From: Ideonella_A sakaiensis_A
Lineage (GTDB): Bacteria > Pseudomonadota > Gammaproteobacteria > Burkholderiales > Burkholderiaceae_C
Length of the DNA stretch: 64,000 nucleotides
NCBI RefSeq assembly: GCF_048320135.1
Contig: NZ_CP182947.1
Location: forward strand, 1,612,001 to 1,676,000
Reading direction: 5' to 3'
Positions 7,914-17,892 of the stretch are shown here, piece by piece; position 1 is the stretch's first letter; each line of letters starts with the position of its first letter. The notes beneath the pieces were generated by a model. That model did not search any database. It was not told the DNA's origin and saw only the letters and a list, made by a program, of their open reading frames with translations. The translations under genes were made by a program, and so were the position numbers.

Positions 7914-9881
7914 GTGCAGATGGATTTTCCGCGACTGCTGCTGAAACATGCCGAAGAACGACCGGACGCACCGGCGATGCGTGAAAAGGTCTACGGCATC
8001 TGGCAGACGATGAGCTGGTCGGCACTGGCAACGCTGGTGCGTGAAATCGCCGGCGGGCTGGCCGCCGCCGGGCTGAAGCGCGACGACCACATCGTCGTCG
8101 TCGGCGACAACCGGCCTCGCCTTTATGCGTCGATGCTGGCCGCGCAATCGCTCGGCGCGGTGCCGATCCCGCTGTACCAGGATGCGGCGGCCGCCGAATT
8201 CGCCTTCCCGATCAACAACGCCGACGTCGCGATGGCGATCGTCGAGGATCAGGAGCAGGTCGACAAGATGCTCGAGCTGCGCGACTCGTGCCCGCAACTC
8301 GCCCGCATCTGGTACGACGATGGCCGCGGCATGCGCAATTACGACGAGCCGGGGCTGGCCTCGCTCGATGCGCTGATCGAGGCCGGCCGCGCCCACGCCG
8401 CTGCCCATTCCGGCTTTTTCGAAGCCGAGATCGCAAAGGTCAAGGCAGACGACGTCGCGGCGATGTTTTTCACCTCGGGCACCACTGGCAATCCGAAAGG
8501 GGTCGTCCACACCCATACCAGCCTGCTCGATCGCGCCCGCGCCGGCGCCGAGTTCGACAAGCTGAGCCATGACGAGGAGGTGCTGGCCTATCTGCCGCCG
8601 GCCTGGATCGGCCAGAACATCTTCAGCTATGCGCAGTGGCTGGTATGCGGTTATGTCGTCAACTGCCCGGAGTCGGCCGAGACGGTGATGATCGACCTGA
8701 AGGAAATCGGCCCGACCTACTATTTCGCGCCGCCGCGGGTCTTCGAAGGGCTGCTCACCAGCGTGATGATCCGGATGGAGGACGCCGCGGCGATCAAGCG
8801 CCGGCTGTTCGAACATTTCATGGAGGTGGCCAAACGCATCGGCCCGGCGCTGATGGACGGCAAGTCGGTCGCCAGCGACGGCAAGCCGATCGGCGCGGCC
8901 GACCGGCTGCAGTACGCGCTCGGCAACATCCTTGTTTACGGGCCGCTGCGCAATACGCTCGGCCTGAACCGCGTGCGCGTCGCCTACACCGCCGGCGAGG
9001 CGATCGGGCCGGACCTGTTCACGTTCTACCGCTCGATCGGCATCAATCTGAAACAGCTCTACGGCTCGACAGAAACCGCGGTTTTTGTCTGCCTGCAGCC
9101 CGACAACGAGGCGCGGGCCGACACCGTGGGCGTGCCGATTTCCGGCGTCGAGGTGCGCGTCGAAGCCAATGGCGAGATCATGATCAAGTCGCCGGGGCTG
9201 CTGAAGGAGTACTACAAGAATCCCGAGGCGACGCGTGAAGTGCTGAGCGCCGACGGCTGGTACCACACCGGTGATGCCGGCTTCCTCGATGCCGGCGGCC
9301 ACCTGAAGATCATCGACCGCGCAAAGGATGTCGGCCGACTTGCGGGCGGGCCGAACGACGGCGCGATGTTCGCGCCGAAATATGTCGAGAACAAGCTGAA
9401 ATTCTTCCCGCACATCAAGGAAGTTGTCGCCTACGGCGACAAGCGCAGCACGGTGTGCGTCTTCATCAACATCGACTTCGAAGCAGTCGGCAACTGGGCC
9501 GAGAAGCGCAACCTGCCGTATGCCGGCTATACCGATCTGGCGCAGAAGCCCGAGGTCTACGAACTGGTTCGCGAATGCGTCGAGAAGGTCAACGCCGATC
9601 TTGCTGCCGACCAGATGCTTGCCGGCAGCCAGGTCAGCCGCTTCCTGATCCTGCACAAGGAACTCGATGCCGACGACGGTGAACTGACCCGCACCCGCAA
9701 GGTCCGCCGCGGCTTCATCGCCGATCGCTATCAGGAACTGGTCGATGCGCTGTATGGCGGCAAGACCGAGCAATATATCGAGACCGCGGTCAAGTTCGAG
9801 GATGGCCGCACCGGCAAGGTGTCTGCGACGCTGAAGATCCAGGACGTCAAGACCTTCGCACCGATGGGGAAGGCAGCATGA
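7914..9881 (+). CDS. Long-chain acyl-CoA synthetase (AMP-forming)
   Basis: A 655-residue adenylate-forming ligase that would activate a carboxylic acid to its CoA thioester. Visible motifs are the phosphate loop FTSGTTGNPKGVVHTH, the adenine-contact YGSTE, and the hinge-side GWYHTGD. The size and the insert near the C-terminal domain fit the long-chain class rather than acetyl-CoA synthetase. AGGAGA at 7903-7908 suits a GTG start at 7914; an ATG two codons later (7920) is equally readable. Its stop overlaps the livG start (ATGA). Being first in a transporter operon suggests it activates the imported acid. Confidence 0.88.
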   Translation: MQMDFPRLLLKHAEERPDAPAMREKVYGIWQTMSWSALATLVREIAGGLAAAGLKRDDHIVVVGDNRPRLYASMLAAQSLGAVPIPLYQDAAAAEFAFPINNADVAMAIVEDQEQVDKMLELRDSCPQLARIWYDDGRGMRNYDEPGLASLDALIEAGRAHAAAHSGFFEAEIAKVKADDVAAMFFTSGTTGNPKGVVHTHTSLLDRARAGAEFDKLSHDEEVLAYLPPAWIGQNIFSYAQWLVCGYVVNCPESAETVMIDLKEIGPTYYFAPPRVFEGLLTSVMIRMEDAAAIKRRLFEHFMEVAKRIGPALMDGKSVASDGKPIGAADRLQYALGNILVYGPLRNTLGLNRVRVAYTAGEAIGPDLFTFYRSIGINLKQLYGSTETAVFVCLQPDNEARADTVGVPISGVEVRVEANGEIMIKSPGLLKEYYKNPEATREVLSADGWYHTGDAGFLDAGGHLKIIDRAKDVGRLAGGPNDGAMFAPKYVENKLKFFPHIKEVVAYGDKRSTVCVFINIDFEAVGNWAEKRNLPYAGYTDLAQKPEVYELVRECVEKVNADLAADQMLAGSQVSRFLILHKELDADDGELTRTRKVRRGFIADRYQELVDALYGGKTEQYIETAVKFEDGRTGKVSATLKIQDVKTFAPMGKAA

Positions 9882-10666
9882 ACGGTGGCCGCAAGATCGG
9901 CGAGGTCATCCTCGACATCCAGAACATCAGCCTGAGCTTCGGCGGTGTGAAGGCATTGAGCAACATCAGCTTCAATGTCCGCGAGCACGAGATCCGCGCG
10001 ATCATCGGGCCGAACGGCGCCGGCAAGAGTTCGATGCTGAACTGCATCAATGGCGTCTATACGCCGCAGGAAGGAAGCATCACCTTCCGCGGCAAGACCT
10101 TCAGCCACATGAACAGCCGGCAGGTTGCCGAACTGGGTGTCGCACGCACCTTCCAGAATCTGGCGCTGTTCAAGGGCATGAACGTCATCGACAACATCAT
10201 GACCGGCCGCAACCTGAAGATGAAGACCAACCTCTTCCTGCAGGCGCTGCACCTCGGTCCGGCCGCGCGCGAGGAAGCCGAGCACCGCGATTTTGTCGAA
10301 CGGATCATCGACTTTCTCGAGATCCAGGCCTACCGCAAGACGCCGGTCGGCCGACTGCCCTATGGCTTGCAGAAGCGCGTCGACCTCGGCCGAGCGCTGG
10401 CGATGGAGCCGCAGGTGCTGCTGCTCGACGAGCCTATGGCCGGCATGAACGTCGAGGAAAAGCAGGACATGAGCCGCTTCATCCTCGACGTCAACGACGA
10501 ATTCGGCACGACGATCGTGCTGATCGAACACGACATGAGCGTCGTGATGGACATCTCGGACCGCGTCGTCGTGCTCGATTACGGCAAGAAGATCGGCGAC
10601 GGCACACCCGACGAGGTGCGCAACAACGAGGAAGTCATCAGCGCCTACCTCGGCACAACCCACTGA
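9878..10666 (+). CDS. livG: Branched-chain amino acid-type ABC transporter ATPase (LivG-like)
   Basis: A 262-residue ABC ATPase of the LivG class. It shows Walker A GPNGAGKSS, the LivG-typical N-terminal phrase LSFGGVKALSNISF, Walker B QVLLLDEPMAGMN and the switch histidine in LIEHDM. The helical insert between Walker A and the signature is long. The usual LSGGQ signature is replaced by RLPYGLQKR, as in many LivG proteins. It pairs with the LivF-like ATPase later in the operon. The imported substrate is not fixed by sequence; the flanking CoA ligases point to an organic acid rather than an amino acid. Confidence 0.92.
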   Translation: MNGGRKIGEVILDIQNISLSFGGVKALSNISFNVREHEIRAIIGPNGAGKSSMLNCINGVYTPQEGSITFRGKTFSHMNSRQVAELGVARTFQNLALFKGMNVIDNIMTGRNLKMKTNLFLQALHLGPAAREEAEHRDFVERIIDFLEIQAYRKTPVGRLPYGLQKRVDLGRALAMEPQVLLLDEPMAGMNVEEKQDMSRFILDVNDEFGTTIVLIEHDMSVVMDISDRVVVLDYGKKIGDGTPDEVRNNEEVISAYLGTTH

Positions 10667-10678
10667 CGGAAGCGGCCC

Positions 10679-11608
10679 ATGGGATTTTTCATTGAAACCC
10701 TGATCGGCGGCCTGATGGCCGGGATGCTGTATTCGCTGATCGCACTCGGCTTCGTGCTGATCTTCAAGGCGAGCGGCGTGTTCAATTTCGCGCAAGGCGC
10801 AATGGTGCTGTTCGCGGCGCTGGCGATGGCGCGTTTTGCCGAGTGGATTCCGTCCTGGCTCGGCTTCGAGAGCCAGGTCATCGGCAACATCCTCGGCTTC
10901 CTGGCGGCGATGGTCGTGATGATCATCGCGGCCTGGCTGATCGAAAAGCTGGTGCTCGGCAAACTCGTCAACCAGGAAGGCATCACGCTGCTGATGGCCA
11001 CGTTGGGCATCACCTATTTTCTCGACGGCTTCGGCCAGACGCTGTTCGGCAGCGACATCTACAAGATCGACATCGGCCTGCCGAAGGAACCGACCTTCCT
11101 GTTCCAGGACACCTTCCAGGGCGGCATCCTGCTCAGCAAGGAAGACCTCTATGCAGCGTTGATCGCCGCCGCGCTGGTCGCCGTGTTGTCGCTGTTTTTC
11201 CAGAAGACCAAGACCGGCCGCGCGCTGCGTGCGGTGGCCGACGACCACCAGGCGGCGCAGTCGATCGGCATTCCGCTGTCGCGGATCTGGATCATCGTCT
11301 GGAGCGTCGCCGGCTTCGTCGCGCTGGTCGCCGGAATGATCTGGGGCAGCAAGCTCGGCGTGCAGTTTTCGCTGTCGCTGGTGGCGCTGAAGGCATTGCC
11401 GGTGGTGATCCTCGGCGGGCTGACCAGCGTGCCCGGCGCGATCATCGGCGGGCTGATCATCGGCGTCGGCGAAAAGCTGTCGGAGATCTACCTCGGCCCC
11501 TTCCTCGGCGGCGGCATCGAGATCTGGTTCGCCTATGTATTGGCGCTCGTTTTCCTGCTGGTGCGGCCGCAGGGCCTGTTCGGCGAGAAGATCATTGACC
11601 GCGTATGA
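10679..11608 (+). CDS. livH: Branched-chain amino acid-type ABC permease (LivH-like)
   Basis: A 309-residue integral membrane permease with about eight hydrophobic helices. The opening GGLMAGMLYSLIALGFVLIF and the central TKTGRALRAVADD loop (the ATPase contact) are typical of LivH. It begins 12 bp after livG. After this gene the operon is interrupted by a 180-bp spacer carrying a structured repeat, which may alter the dose of the downstream permease and binding protein. Confidence 0.93.
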   Translation: MGFFIETLIGGLMAGMLYSLIALGFVLIFKASGVFNFAQGAMVLFAALAMARFAEWIPSWLGFESQVIGNILGFLAAMVVMIIAAWLIEKLVLGKLVNQEGITLLMATLGITYFLDGFGQTLFGSDIYKIDIGLPKEPTFLFQDTFQGGILLSKEDLYAALIAAALVAVLSLFFQKTKTGRALRAVADDHQAAQSIGIPLSRIWIIVWSVAGFVALVAGMIWGSKLGVQFSLSLVALKALPVVILGGLTSVPGAIIGGLIIGVGEKLSEIYLGPFLGGGIEIWFAYVLALVFLLVRPQGLFGEKIIDRV

Positions 11609-11613
11609 ATAGG

Positions 11614-11700
11614 CTCCCCCCCGAAGCGCCTTCGGCGCCTCCCCCCCAGGGGGGCGTCGCCAGCGGACCGGCAAAGCCGGATCCGCGGCGACTGCTTGAT
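11614..11700. repeat. Dispersed hairpin repeat, copy 1 (livH-livM spacer)
   Basis: The spacer holds three hairpins in a row: GCGCC-TTC-GGCGC, then CCCCCC-CA-GGGGGG, then a long stem at 11657-11692 with arms GTCGCC/GGCGAC, GCGGA/TCCGC and CCGGC/GCCGG around an AAA loop, followed by CTGCTTGA. The same arrangement recurs at 26923-26985 with compensating base changes. There is no T-run, so it is not a simple rho-independent terminator. Confidence 0.7.
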
Positions 11701-11788
11701 CGTGTTCGGTGCAGCGCCGAATTTGGTGACGTGGATGACCTGAAACCTTTCAAGTGCCCTCGGGGGCCCCTACTCGAGGCTTAAGAAC

Positions 11789-12847
11789 ATGCTTTATCGC
11801 GAAAACGGCCAGTTCAAGACCAGCTACGCTGCCGACCAGCAGATCTTCCCGATCCGCCAGGACCGGGTGATGATCGCGCTGCTGCTGATCTTCGCAGCGG
11901 TCATCGTGCCGCTGACGGCGTCGGAATACCTGTTCCGCGCCATCCTGATCCCGTTCCTGATCCTGTCGCTGGCCGCGCTCGGGCTGAACATCCTGGTCGG
12001 CTACTGCGGCCAGATCTCGCTCGGCACCGGCGCCTTCATGGCGGTCGGCGCCTATGCCGCGTACAACTTCATGGTCCGCATCCAGGGCATGCCGCTGGTA
12101 CCGGCGCTGCTGCTCGGCGGCCTGTGCGCGACCATCGTCGGCGTGTTGTTCGGCATACCGTCGCTGCGCATCAAGGGGCTGTATCTGGCGGTCGCGACAC
12201 TGGCCGCGCAGTTCTTCACCGACTGGGCTTTTCTGCGCATCAACTGGTTCACCAACAATTCGGCGTCCGGCTCGGTGTCGGTCGCCGGGCTGAATGCCTT
12301 CGGCTGGACGATCAATACGCCAGTCGAGAAATACCTGTTCTGCCTCGGCTTCCTGATCGTTTTCGGTCTGATCGCGAAAAACCTGGTGCGCAGCCACATC
12401 GGCCGCGAATGGATGGCGATCCGCGACATGGACGTCGCCGCAGCGGTGATCGGCATCCGTCCGGTCTACGCGAAGCTGACCGCATTCGCGATCAGCTCGT
12501 TCATCGTCGGCGTCGCCGGAGCCTTGTGGGGCTTCGTTCATCTGGGTTCGTGGGAGCCGGCGGCATTCAACATCGACCGCTCGTTCCAGCTGCTGTTCAT
12601 GGTCATCATCGGCGGGCTCGGCTCGATCATGGGCAGCTTCTTCGGCGCCGCCTTCATCGTGATCCTGCCGATCGCGCTCGACATCCTCGGCGTGCAGGTC
12701 GGCTTCGATACCGCGCTGGCTTCGCACCTGACCTTCATGGTCTTCGGCGCGCTGATCGTCTTCTTCCTGATCGTCGAGCCGCACGGACTCGCGCGGCTGT
12801 GGTCGATCGGCAAGGAGAAGCTGCGCCTGTGGCCGTTCCCGCATTGA
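11789..12847 (+). CDS. livM: Branched-chain amino acid-type ABC permease (LivM-like)
   Basis: A 352-residue integral membrane permease and second half of the transporter pore. The phrase LAALGLNILVGYCGQISLGTGAFMAVGAYAA and the loop HIGREWMAIRDMDVAA are diagnostic for LivM. A hydrophilic N-terminal extension of about 30 residues precedes the first helix. It is followed 67 bp later by the substrate-binding protein gene. Confidence 0.93.
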   Translation: MLYRENGQFKTSYAADQQIFPIRQDRVMIALLLIFAAVIVPLTASEYLFRAILIPFLILSLAALGLNILVGYCGQISLGTGAFMAVGAYAAYNFMVRIQGMPLVPALLLGGLCATIVGVLFGIPSLRIKGLYLAVATLAAQFFTDWAFLRINWFTNNSASGSVSVAGLNAFGWTINTPVEKYLFCLGFLIVFGLIAKNLVRSHIGREWMAIRDMDVAAAVIGIRPVYAKLTAFAISSFIVGVAGALWGFVHLGSWEPAAFNIDRSFQLLFMVIIGGLGSIMGSFFGAAFIVILPIALDILGVQVGFDTALASHLTFMVFGALIVFFLIVEPHGLARLWSIGKEKLRLWPFPH

Positions 12848-12914
12848 GCAAGCTCCGTTTTCACCACGCACTGACGAGTGCACTTTTCCAACCAACCACT
12901 CCAGGAGACAGACA

Positions 12915-14246
12915 ATGAAATTCAAGTCCATCGTCATGGCGGCTGCCGTGACCGCGACCGGATTGGCCGGCATCGCGACCGAGGCGTTGGCGCAGGCCAA
13001 GGAACAGTTCTTCCCGGCGCTGGTTTATCGCACCGGCGCCTATGCACCGAACGGCGTGCCGTTCGCCAACGGCTATATCGACTACCTGAAGCTCGTCAAT
13101 GCCAAGGGCGGCATCAACGGCGTCAAGGTGATATGGGAGGAATGCGAAACCGGTTATGCGACCGACAAGGGCGTCGAATGTTATGAACGCCTGAAGGGCA
13201 AGAACGGCGGCGCGACCGTCTTCCAGCCGCTGTCGACAGGCATCACTTTCGCGTTGACCGAAAAGGCGCCGATCGACAAGATTCCGCTGATCACTTCCGG
13301 CTACGGCCGCAGCGAGAGCCAGGATGGCGGCGTCTTCAAATGGAATTTCCCGCTGGTCGGCACCTACTGGGTCGCCGCCGACGTGCTGGTGCAGCACATC
13401 GGCGCGAAGGAAGGCGGACTCGACAAGCTGAAGGGCAAGAAGATCGCGCTGGTCTACCACGACAGCCCGTACGGCAAGGAGCCGATCCCGCTGCTCGAGG
13501 AGCGCAGCAAGATGCACGGCTTCGAGCTGCAGCTGCTGCCGGTGACCCATCCGGGTGTCGAGCAGAAGGCGACCTGGCTGCAGATCCGCCAGAACCGCCC
13601 CGACTATGTGCTGCTGTGGGGCTGGGGCGTGATGAACTCGACGGCGCTGAAGGAGGCCGTCGCGACCGGGTATCCGCGCGAGAAGATGTACGGCGTCTGG
13701 TGGTCGGGTGCCGAGCCTGACGTAAAGGACGTCGGCGCCGGCGCCAAGGGCTACAACGCGTTGGCGCTGCAGCATGGCGCCGAGCCGAACTCCAAGGTTG
13801 CCCAGGACGTGCTGAAGATGGTGCACGACAAGGGCCAGGGCACCGGCCCGCGTGACGAGGTCGGGCAGGTGCTGTACATGCGTGGCCTGACCGCGGCGAT
13901 GCTCGCCGTCGAAGGTGTCGCCCGTGCCCAGGAGCGCTTCGGCAAAGGCAAGGTGATGACCAGCGAGCAGGCACGCTGGGGTTACGAAAACCTCGCACTT
14001 GACCAGAAGAAGCTCGACGCGCTCGGCTTTGCCGGCGTGATGCGCCCGGTCTCGACCTCGTGTGTCGACCACATGGGTGCGTCGTGGGCCCGCATCCACA
14101 CCTGGGACGGTTCGAAGTGGAACTTCACCAGCGACTGGCTGCAGGCCGATTCGCAGATCCTGAAGCCGATGGTCAAGAACGCTGCCGACAAATATGCAGC
14201 CGACAAGAAGCTGACCCGCCGCACGCCGGAAGACTGCCAGGCTTGA
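12915..14246 (+). CDS. livK: Periplasmic substrate-binding protein (LivK-like)
   Basis: A 443-residue type I periplasmic binding protein with a Sec signal peptide (KFKSIVMAAAVTATG..., cleavage after LAQA near residue 27). The lobes are recognisable from YIDYLKLVNAKGGINGVKV and from GKKIALVYHDSPYGKEP. It is longer than LivJ/LivK of E. coli (about 345 mature residues) and belongs to the group often found beside acyl-CoA ligases. It has an excellent ribosome site (CAGGAGA). The ligand is not predictable from sequence alone. Confidence 0.9.
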   Translation: MKFKSIVMAAAVTATGLAGIATEALAQAKEQFFPALVYRTGAYAPNGVPFANGYIDYLKLVNAKGGINGVKVIWEECETGYATDKGVECYERLKGKNGGATVFQPLSTGITFALTEKAPIDKIPLITSGYGRSESQDGGVFKWNFPLVGTYWVAADVLVQHIGAKEGGLDKLKGKKIALVYHDSPYGKEPIPLLEERSKMHGFELQLLPVTHPGVEQKATWLQIRQNRPDYVLLWGWGVMNSTALKEAVATGYPREKMYGVWWSGAEPDVKDVGAGAKGYNALALQHGAEPNSKVAQDVLKMVHDKGQGTGPRDEVGQVLYMRGLTAAMLAVEGVARAQERFGKGKVMTSEQARWGYENLALDQKKLDALGFAGVMRPVSTSCVDHMGASWARIHTWDGSKWNFTSDWLQADSQILKPMVKNAADKYAADKKLTRRTPEDCQA

Positions 14247-14295
14247 GCGGGCACGCCCGCTCAAGCCTGGCAGCAGGCTGAGTGGGCTCCCACCC

Positions 14296-14403
14296 CTTCC
14301 CCTCCCTCCGTGAGGGAGGGGTGGATGGCACCCCCGGCCCCGCCATGCGGGGGCGGGCCCTGACGGGCCCTTTTCGATGTGCCGCTGGCGGCCCATCGAA
14401 AAG
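14296..14403 (+). repeat. Cluster of stable hairpins between livK and livF
   Basis: A 10-bp perfect stem (CCCCTCCCTC at 14299-14308 with GAGGGAGGGG at 14312-14321) is followed by a GCCCCGC-CAT-GCGGGG stem. A second 10-bp stem, CTTTTCGATG at 14370-14379 with CATCGAAAAG at 14394-14403, ends 14 bases before the livF start. Such structures downstream of binding-protein genes commonly protect the upstream mRNA and lower expression of what follows. No T-run follows, so full termination is unlikely. Confidence 0.65.
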
Positions 14404-14417
14404 TTTGAGGACCACTG

Positions 14418-15230
<813 letters not shown>

Positions 15231-15285
15231 ACCGACGCTGCCGCGGCAACACCGTCCACTGCCGCGGCCATCGAGGACGATTTCA

Positions 15286-15585
15286 ATGAGCGACGAGACA
15301 TTCGGCTTCGCGCCACCCCCATTCAAACCCGACGAGGCACTGCAGCGGCTGCGCCGCGAATTGCGTGGCCTCGGCCTCGAGGAGCGCGAAGGCGCATTCG
15401 AACGCCGCGGCCTGCGGATGGCGCGCGCGGCGCTTGCCGACGGCGAGCTGGTGGCCGCTGTCGCCAGACAGCCGGCGCGCTCGCCGGAGTGGCAGCAGCG
15501 GCGCATCGCCAGCAGCGCCGACCTGAGGGACTTTGTCGCCGATCTGAAAAAGCGGATCGCCGGCTGGAGTGAACGTGACGAATAA
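15286..15585 (+). CDS. Small hydrophilic protein of unknown function in the Liv/CoA-ligase operon
   Basis: A 99-residue protein rich in Arg, Glu and Ala with no membrane segment or signal peptide. It looks mainly helical. I do not recognise the family. The stop overlaps the start of the following CoA-ligase-like gene (GTG at 15569 lies inside it), so the two are probably translated together. The ATG at 15286 follows a weak GAGGACGA. The context suggests a partner of the ligase. Confidence 0.65.
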   Translation: MSDETFGFAPPPFKPDEALQRLRRELRGLGLEEREGAFERRGLRMARAALADGELVAAVARQPARSPEWQQRRIASSADLRDFVADLKKRIAGWSERDE

Positions 15586-16864
15586 GACCACCCCCACGGC
15601 GACGGACTCGCCGTTCTACGACCAGCTGGAAATCCGCGATCCGCAGCAGCGCGAGCGCGAGCTGTTTGCTGCGCTGCCTGAGCGCATTGCCCACGCACGG
15701 ACGCAGACGCCCGCCTTCGGCGAGATCATGGCCGCCATCGACCCGGCCGCGATCAACAGCCGCGAGGCCTTGTCCCGGTTGCCGGTGACCCGCAAGCAGC
15801 AGCTGTTCGAGCGCCAGCGCTCGGCCGACACCGACGTCTTCGGCGGCTTTTCGGCGGTCGGCTGGCGCGGCCTGCGGGCGGCAGGCGGCGCACGGCGCGT
15901 CTTCCAGTCGCCGGGGCCGATCTACGAACCCGAGGGTTCCGCCGCTGACTACTGGCGCACGGCGCGGGCGATCCATGCCGCCGGCTTCCGCCGCGGCGAT
16001 CTGCTGCACAACAGCTTCAGCTACCACTTGACGCCGGCCGGCTCGATGATGGAATGCGGAGCCCAGGCGGTCGGCTGCACGGTATTTCCCGGCGGTGTCG
16101 GCAATACCGAGCTGCAGCTGCAGGCGATCGCCGAATTGCGAACCGACGGTTATGTCGGCACACCGAGCTTCCTGAAGATCCTGATCGAGAAGGCCGAGCA
16201 GAGCGGCCTGTCGATCGATTCGCTGAAGAAGGCGCTGGTCAGTGGCGAGGCCTTTCCGCCGTCGCTGCGCGACTGGCTCGGCGAACGCGGCATTGCGGCC
16301 TACCAGTGTTATGCCTCTGCCGACCTCGGCCTGATCGCCTACGAGACCTCGGCCCGCGAAGGCCTGGTGGTCGATGAAGGCGTGATCGTCGAGATTGTCC
16401 GCCCCGGCACCGGCATCCCGGTGCCCGACGGTGAGGTCGGCGAACTGGTCGTCACGACGCTGAACCCGGACTATCCGCTGATCCGGTTCGGCACCGGCGA
16501 TCTGTCGGCGGTGCTGCCCGGCCAGTGTCCGACCGGCCGCACCAATCGACGCATCAAGGGCTGGATGGGTCGAGCCGACCAGACCGCGAAGGTGCGGGGC
16601 ATGTTCGTCCACCCGGAGCAGATCGCCGAGATCCTGCGCCGCCATCCGGAGATCGGCAAGGGGCGGCTGGTGATCAGCGGCGAGATGGCCAACGACCAGA
16701 TGCGCCTGCGGGTCGAAATCAACGAGTCTGCCGAAGGCATGGCGACGCAGATCGAGGACACGATGCGCGACGTCACGAAGCTGCGTGGCGAGGTCGAGTT
16801 GTGCCGTCCGGGCAGCCTGCCGAACGACGGCAAGGTGATCGAGGACGCCAGAAGCTACGACTGA
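15569..16864 (+). CDS. Phenylacetate-CoA ligase-family protein with altered phosphate loop
   Basis: A 431-residue relative of PaaK/CapK adenylate-forming enzymes. The later family blocks are present: GTPSFLKILIEKA, YASADLGLIAYE as the adenine-binding block, IRFGTGDLS, then GRADQTAKVRGMFVHPEQI. The Ser/Thr/Gly phosphate loop (SSGTTGKP in PaaK) is replaced at about residues 110-120 by SPGPIYEPEG, so catalysis of adenylation may be altered. It closes the operon that begins with the long-chain ligase. The start is GTG at 15569, or GTG at 15575. Confidence 0.82.
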   Translation: MNVTNKTTPTATDSPFYDQLEIRDPQQRERELFAALPERIAHARTQTPAFGEIMAAIDPAAINSREALSRLPVTRKQQLFERQRSADTDVFGGFSAVGWRGLRAAGGARRVFQSPGPIYEPEGSAADYWRTARAIHAAGFRRGDLLHNSFSYHLTPAGSMMECGAQAVGCTVFPGGVGNTELQLQAIAELRTDGYVGTPSFLKILIEKAEQSGLSIDSLKKALVSGEAFPPSLRDWLGERGIAAYQCYASADLGLIAYETSAREGLVVDEGVIVEIVRPGTGIPVPDGEVGELVVTTLNPDYPLIRFGTGDLSAVLPGQCPTGRTNRRIKGWMGRADQTAKVRGMFVHPEQIAEILRRHPEIGKGRLVISGEMANDQMRLRVEINESAEGMATQIEDTMRDVTKLRGEVELCRPGSLPNDGKVIEDARSYD

Positions 16865-16879
16865 GGCGCCGGGCAGGCC

Positions 16880-17866
16880 CTAGTCAGCATACTGGCCGGC
16901 GGCCTTGATCACCTCGGCCCATTTGCGAAGCTGCGTCGCGACAAAGCGCTTGTGCTCGGCCGGCTCGAGCCGGTTGTCACTGATGACGACGGCGCCGAGC
17001 GCCTCCTGCCGGCGGACGAACTCCGGATCCTGCAGTGCCTGCCTCAACACGTCGTTCAGCTTGGCGAGCACCGGCGCCGGCGTCTCCTTCGGCGCGTAAA
17101 GGCCGTGCCAGATGCTGACGTTGAAACCTTTCAGCCCTGCTTCGTCGAGCGTTGGCAGCCCGGCCAGAGACGGTGCAACCAGCCGGCGCGCTGTGGTCAC
17201 GCCATAGACCTTGACGCGGCCGGCCTCGATCTGGCCGCTGGTATTGGTGGTCTGGTCACACAGCAGATCGACGTGGCCGGCCAGCAGATCGGCGAGCGCC
17301 GGCGCCGTCCCCTTGTACGAAACCGTATTCATGTTGACGCCGACGCTCTGCTGGAATATCAGGCCGCACAGATGTGATGCGGCGCCGAGCCCGGCATTGG
17401 CGAGATTGACCCTGCCCTTGTTCTGGCTCAGCCAGGTGCGCAGTTCGGCGAAATCCTCGGCCGGCAGCGTCGGCCGGCCGATCAGCGTCATCGGCACCTC
17501 GACGATCATGCCGAGGTATGCGAAGTCGTTCAGCGTGTCGTACGGCAGACTCCGGTACAACGCGGGTGCGGTCGACAGGCCGATATGGGCCAGCAGCAAC
17601 GTGTAACCGTCGTTGCCGGCCCTGGCAACCCGGGTCGCGGCCAGCGTGCCGCCGGCGCCGGCGACATTTTCGATCGTGATCGAGACCGCTCCCATTGCCC
17701 GGCGCATCGCGTCGGCGAGGTCGCGCGCGACCCGGTCGGTCGGTCCACCGGCGGCAAACGGCACCACCAGCGTGATCGGCCGGGCCGGATAGTCGGCACC
17801 GGCGGCCAGCGGCAAGGCAAGTGCCGCCGTCAGCAGCAGCCTGGAGATGCCGGCGATCGCGAACAT
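16880..17866 (-). CDS. Bug/TctC-type tripartite tricarboxylate transporter binding protein
   Basis: A 328-residue periplasmic binding protein of the Bug family, very numerous in Burkholderiales. A signal peptide (about residues 1-22, ending LAAGA) is followed by the hallmark YPARPITLVVPFAAGGPTD and GAGGTLAATRVARA, and later GHVDLLCDQTTN. These proteins bind small carboxylates. No tctA/tctB membrane genes are adjacent, so it is an orphan receptor. It lies 26 bp downstream of tyrS on the same strand. The start at 17866 begins the signal peptide but lacks a clear ribosome site. Confidence 0.88.
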   Translation of the reverse strand: MFAIAGISRLLLTAALALPLAAGADYPARPITLVVPFAAGGPTDRVARDLADAMRRAMGAVSITIENVAGAGGTLAATRVARAGNDGYTLLLAHIGLSTAPALYRSLPYDTLNDFAYLGMIVEVPMTLIGRPTLPAEDFAELRTWLSQNKGRVNLANAGLGAASHLCGLIFQQSVGVNMNTVSYKGTAPALADLLAGHVDLLCDQTTNTSGQIEAGRVKVYGVTTARRLVAPSLAGLPTLDEAGLKGFNVSIWHGLYAPKETPAPVLAKLNDVLRQALQDPEFVRRQEALGAVVISDNRLEPAEHKRFVATQLRKWAEVIKAAGQYAD

Positions 17867-17892
17867 GGTCGGGACCGTGGCAGCAGGCCGGC

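Noticed and set aside
7743..9773. A 676-codon minus-strand open frame opposite the acyl-CoA ligase
   Set aside because: Mirror frame of a confirmed enzyme with complete adenylation motifs; no recognisable domains of its own.
11614..11700. The livH-livM spacer as a rho-independent terminator ending the operon
   Set aside because: Stable stems but no T-run, and livM, livK and livF needed for the same transporter follow.
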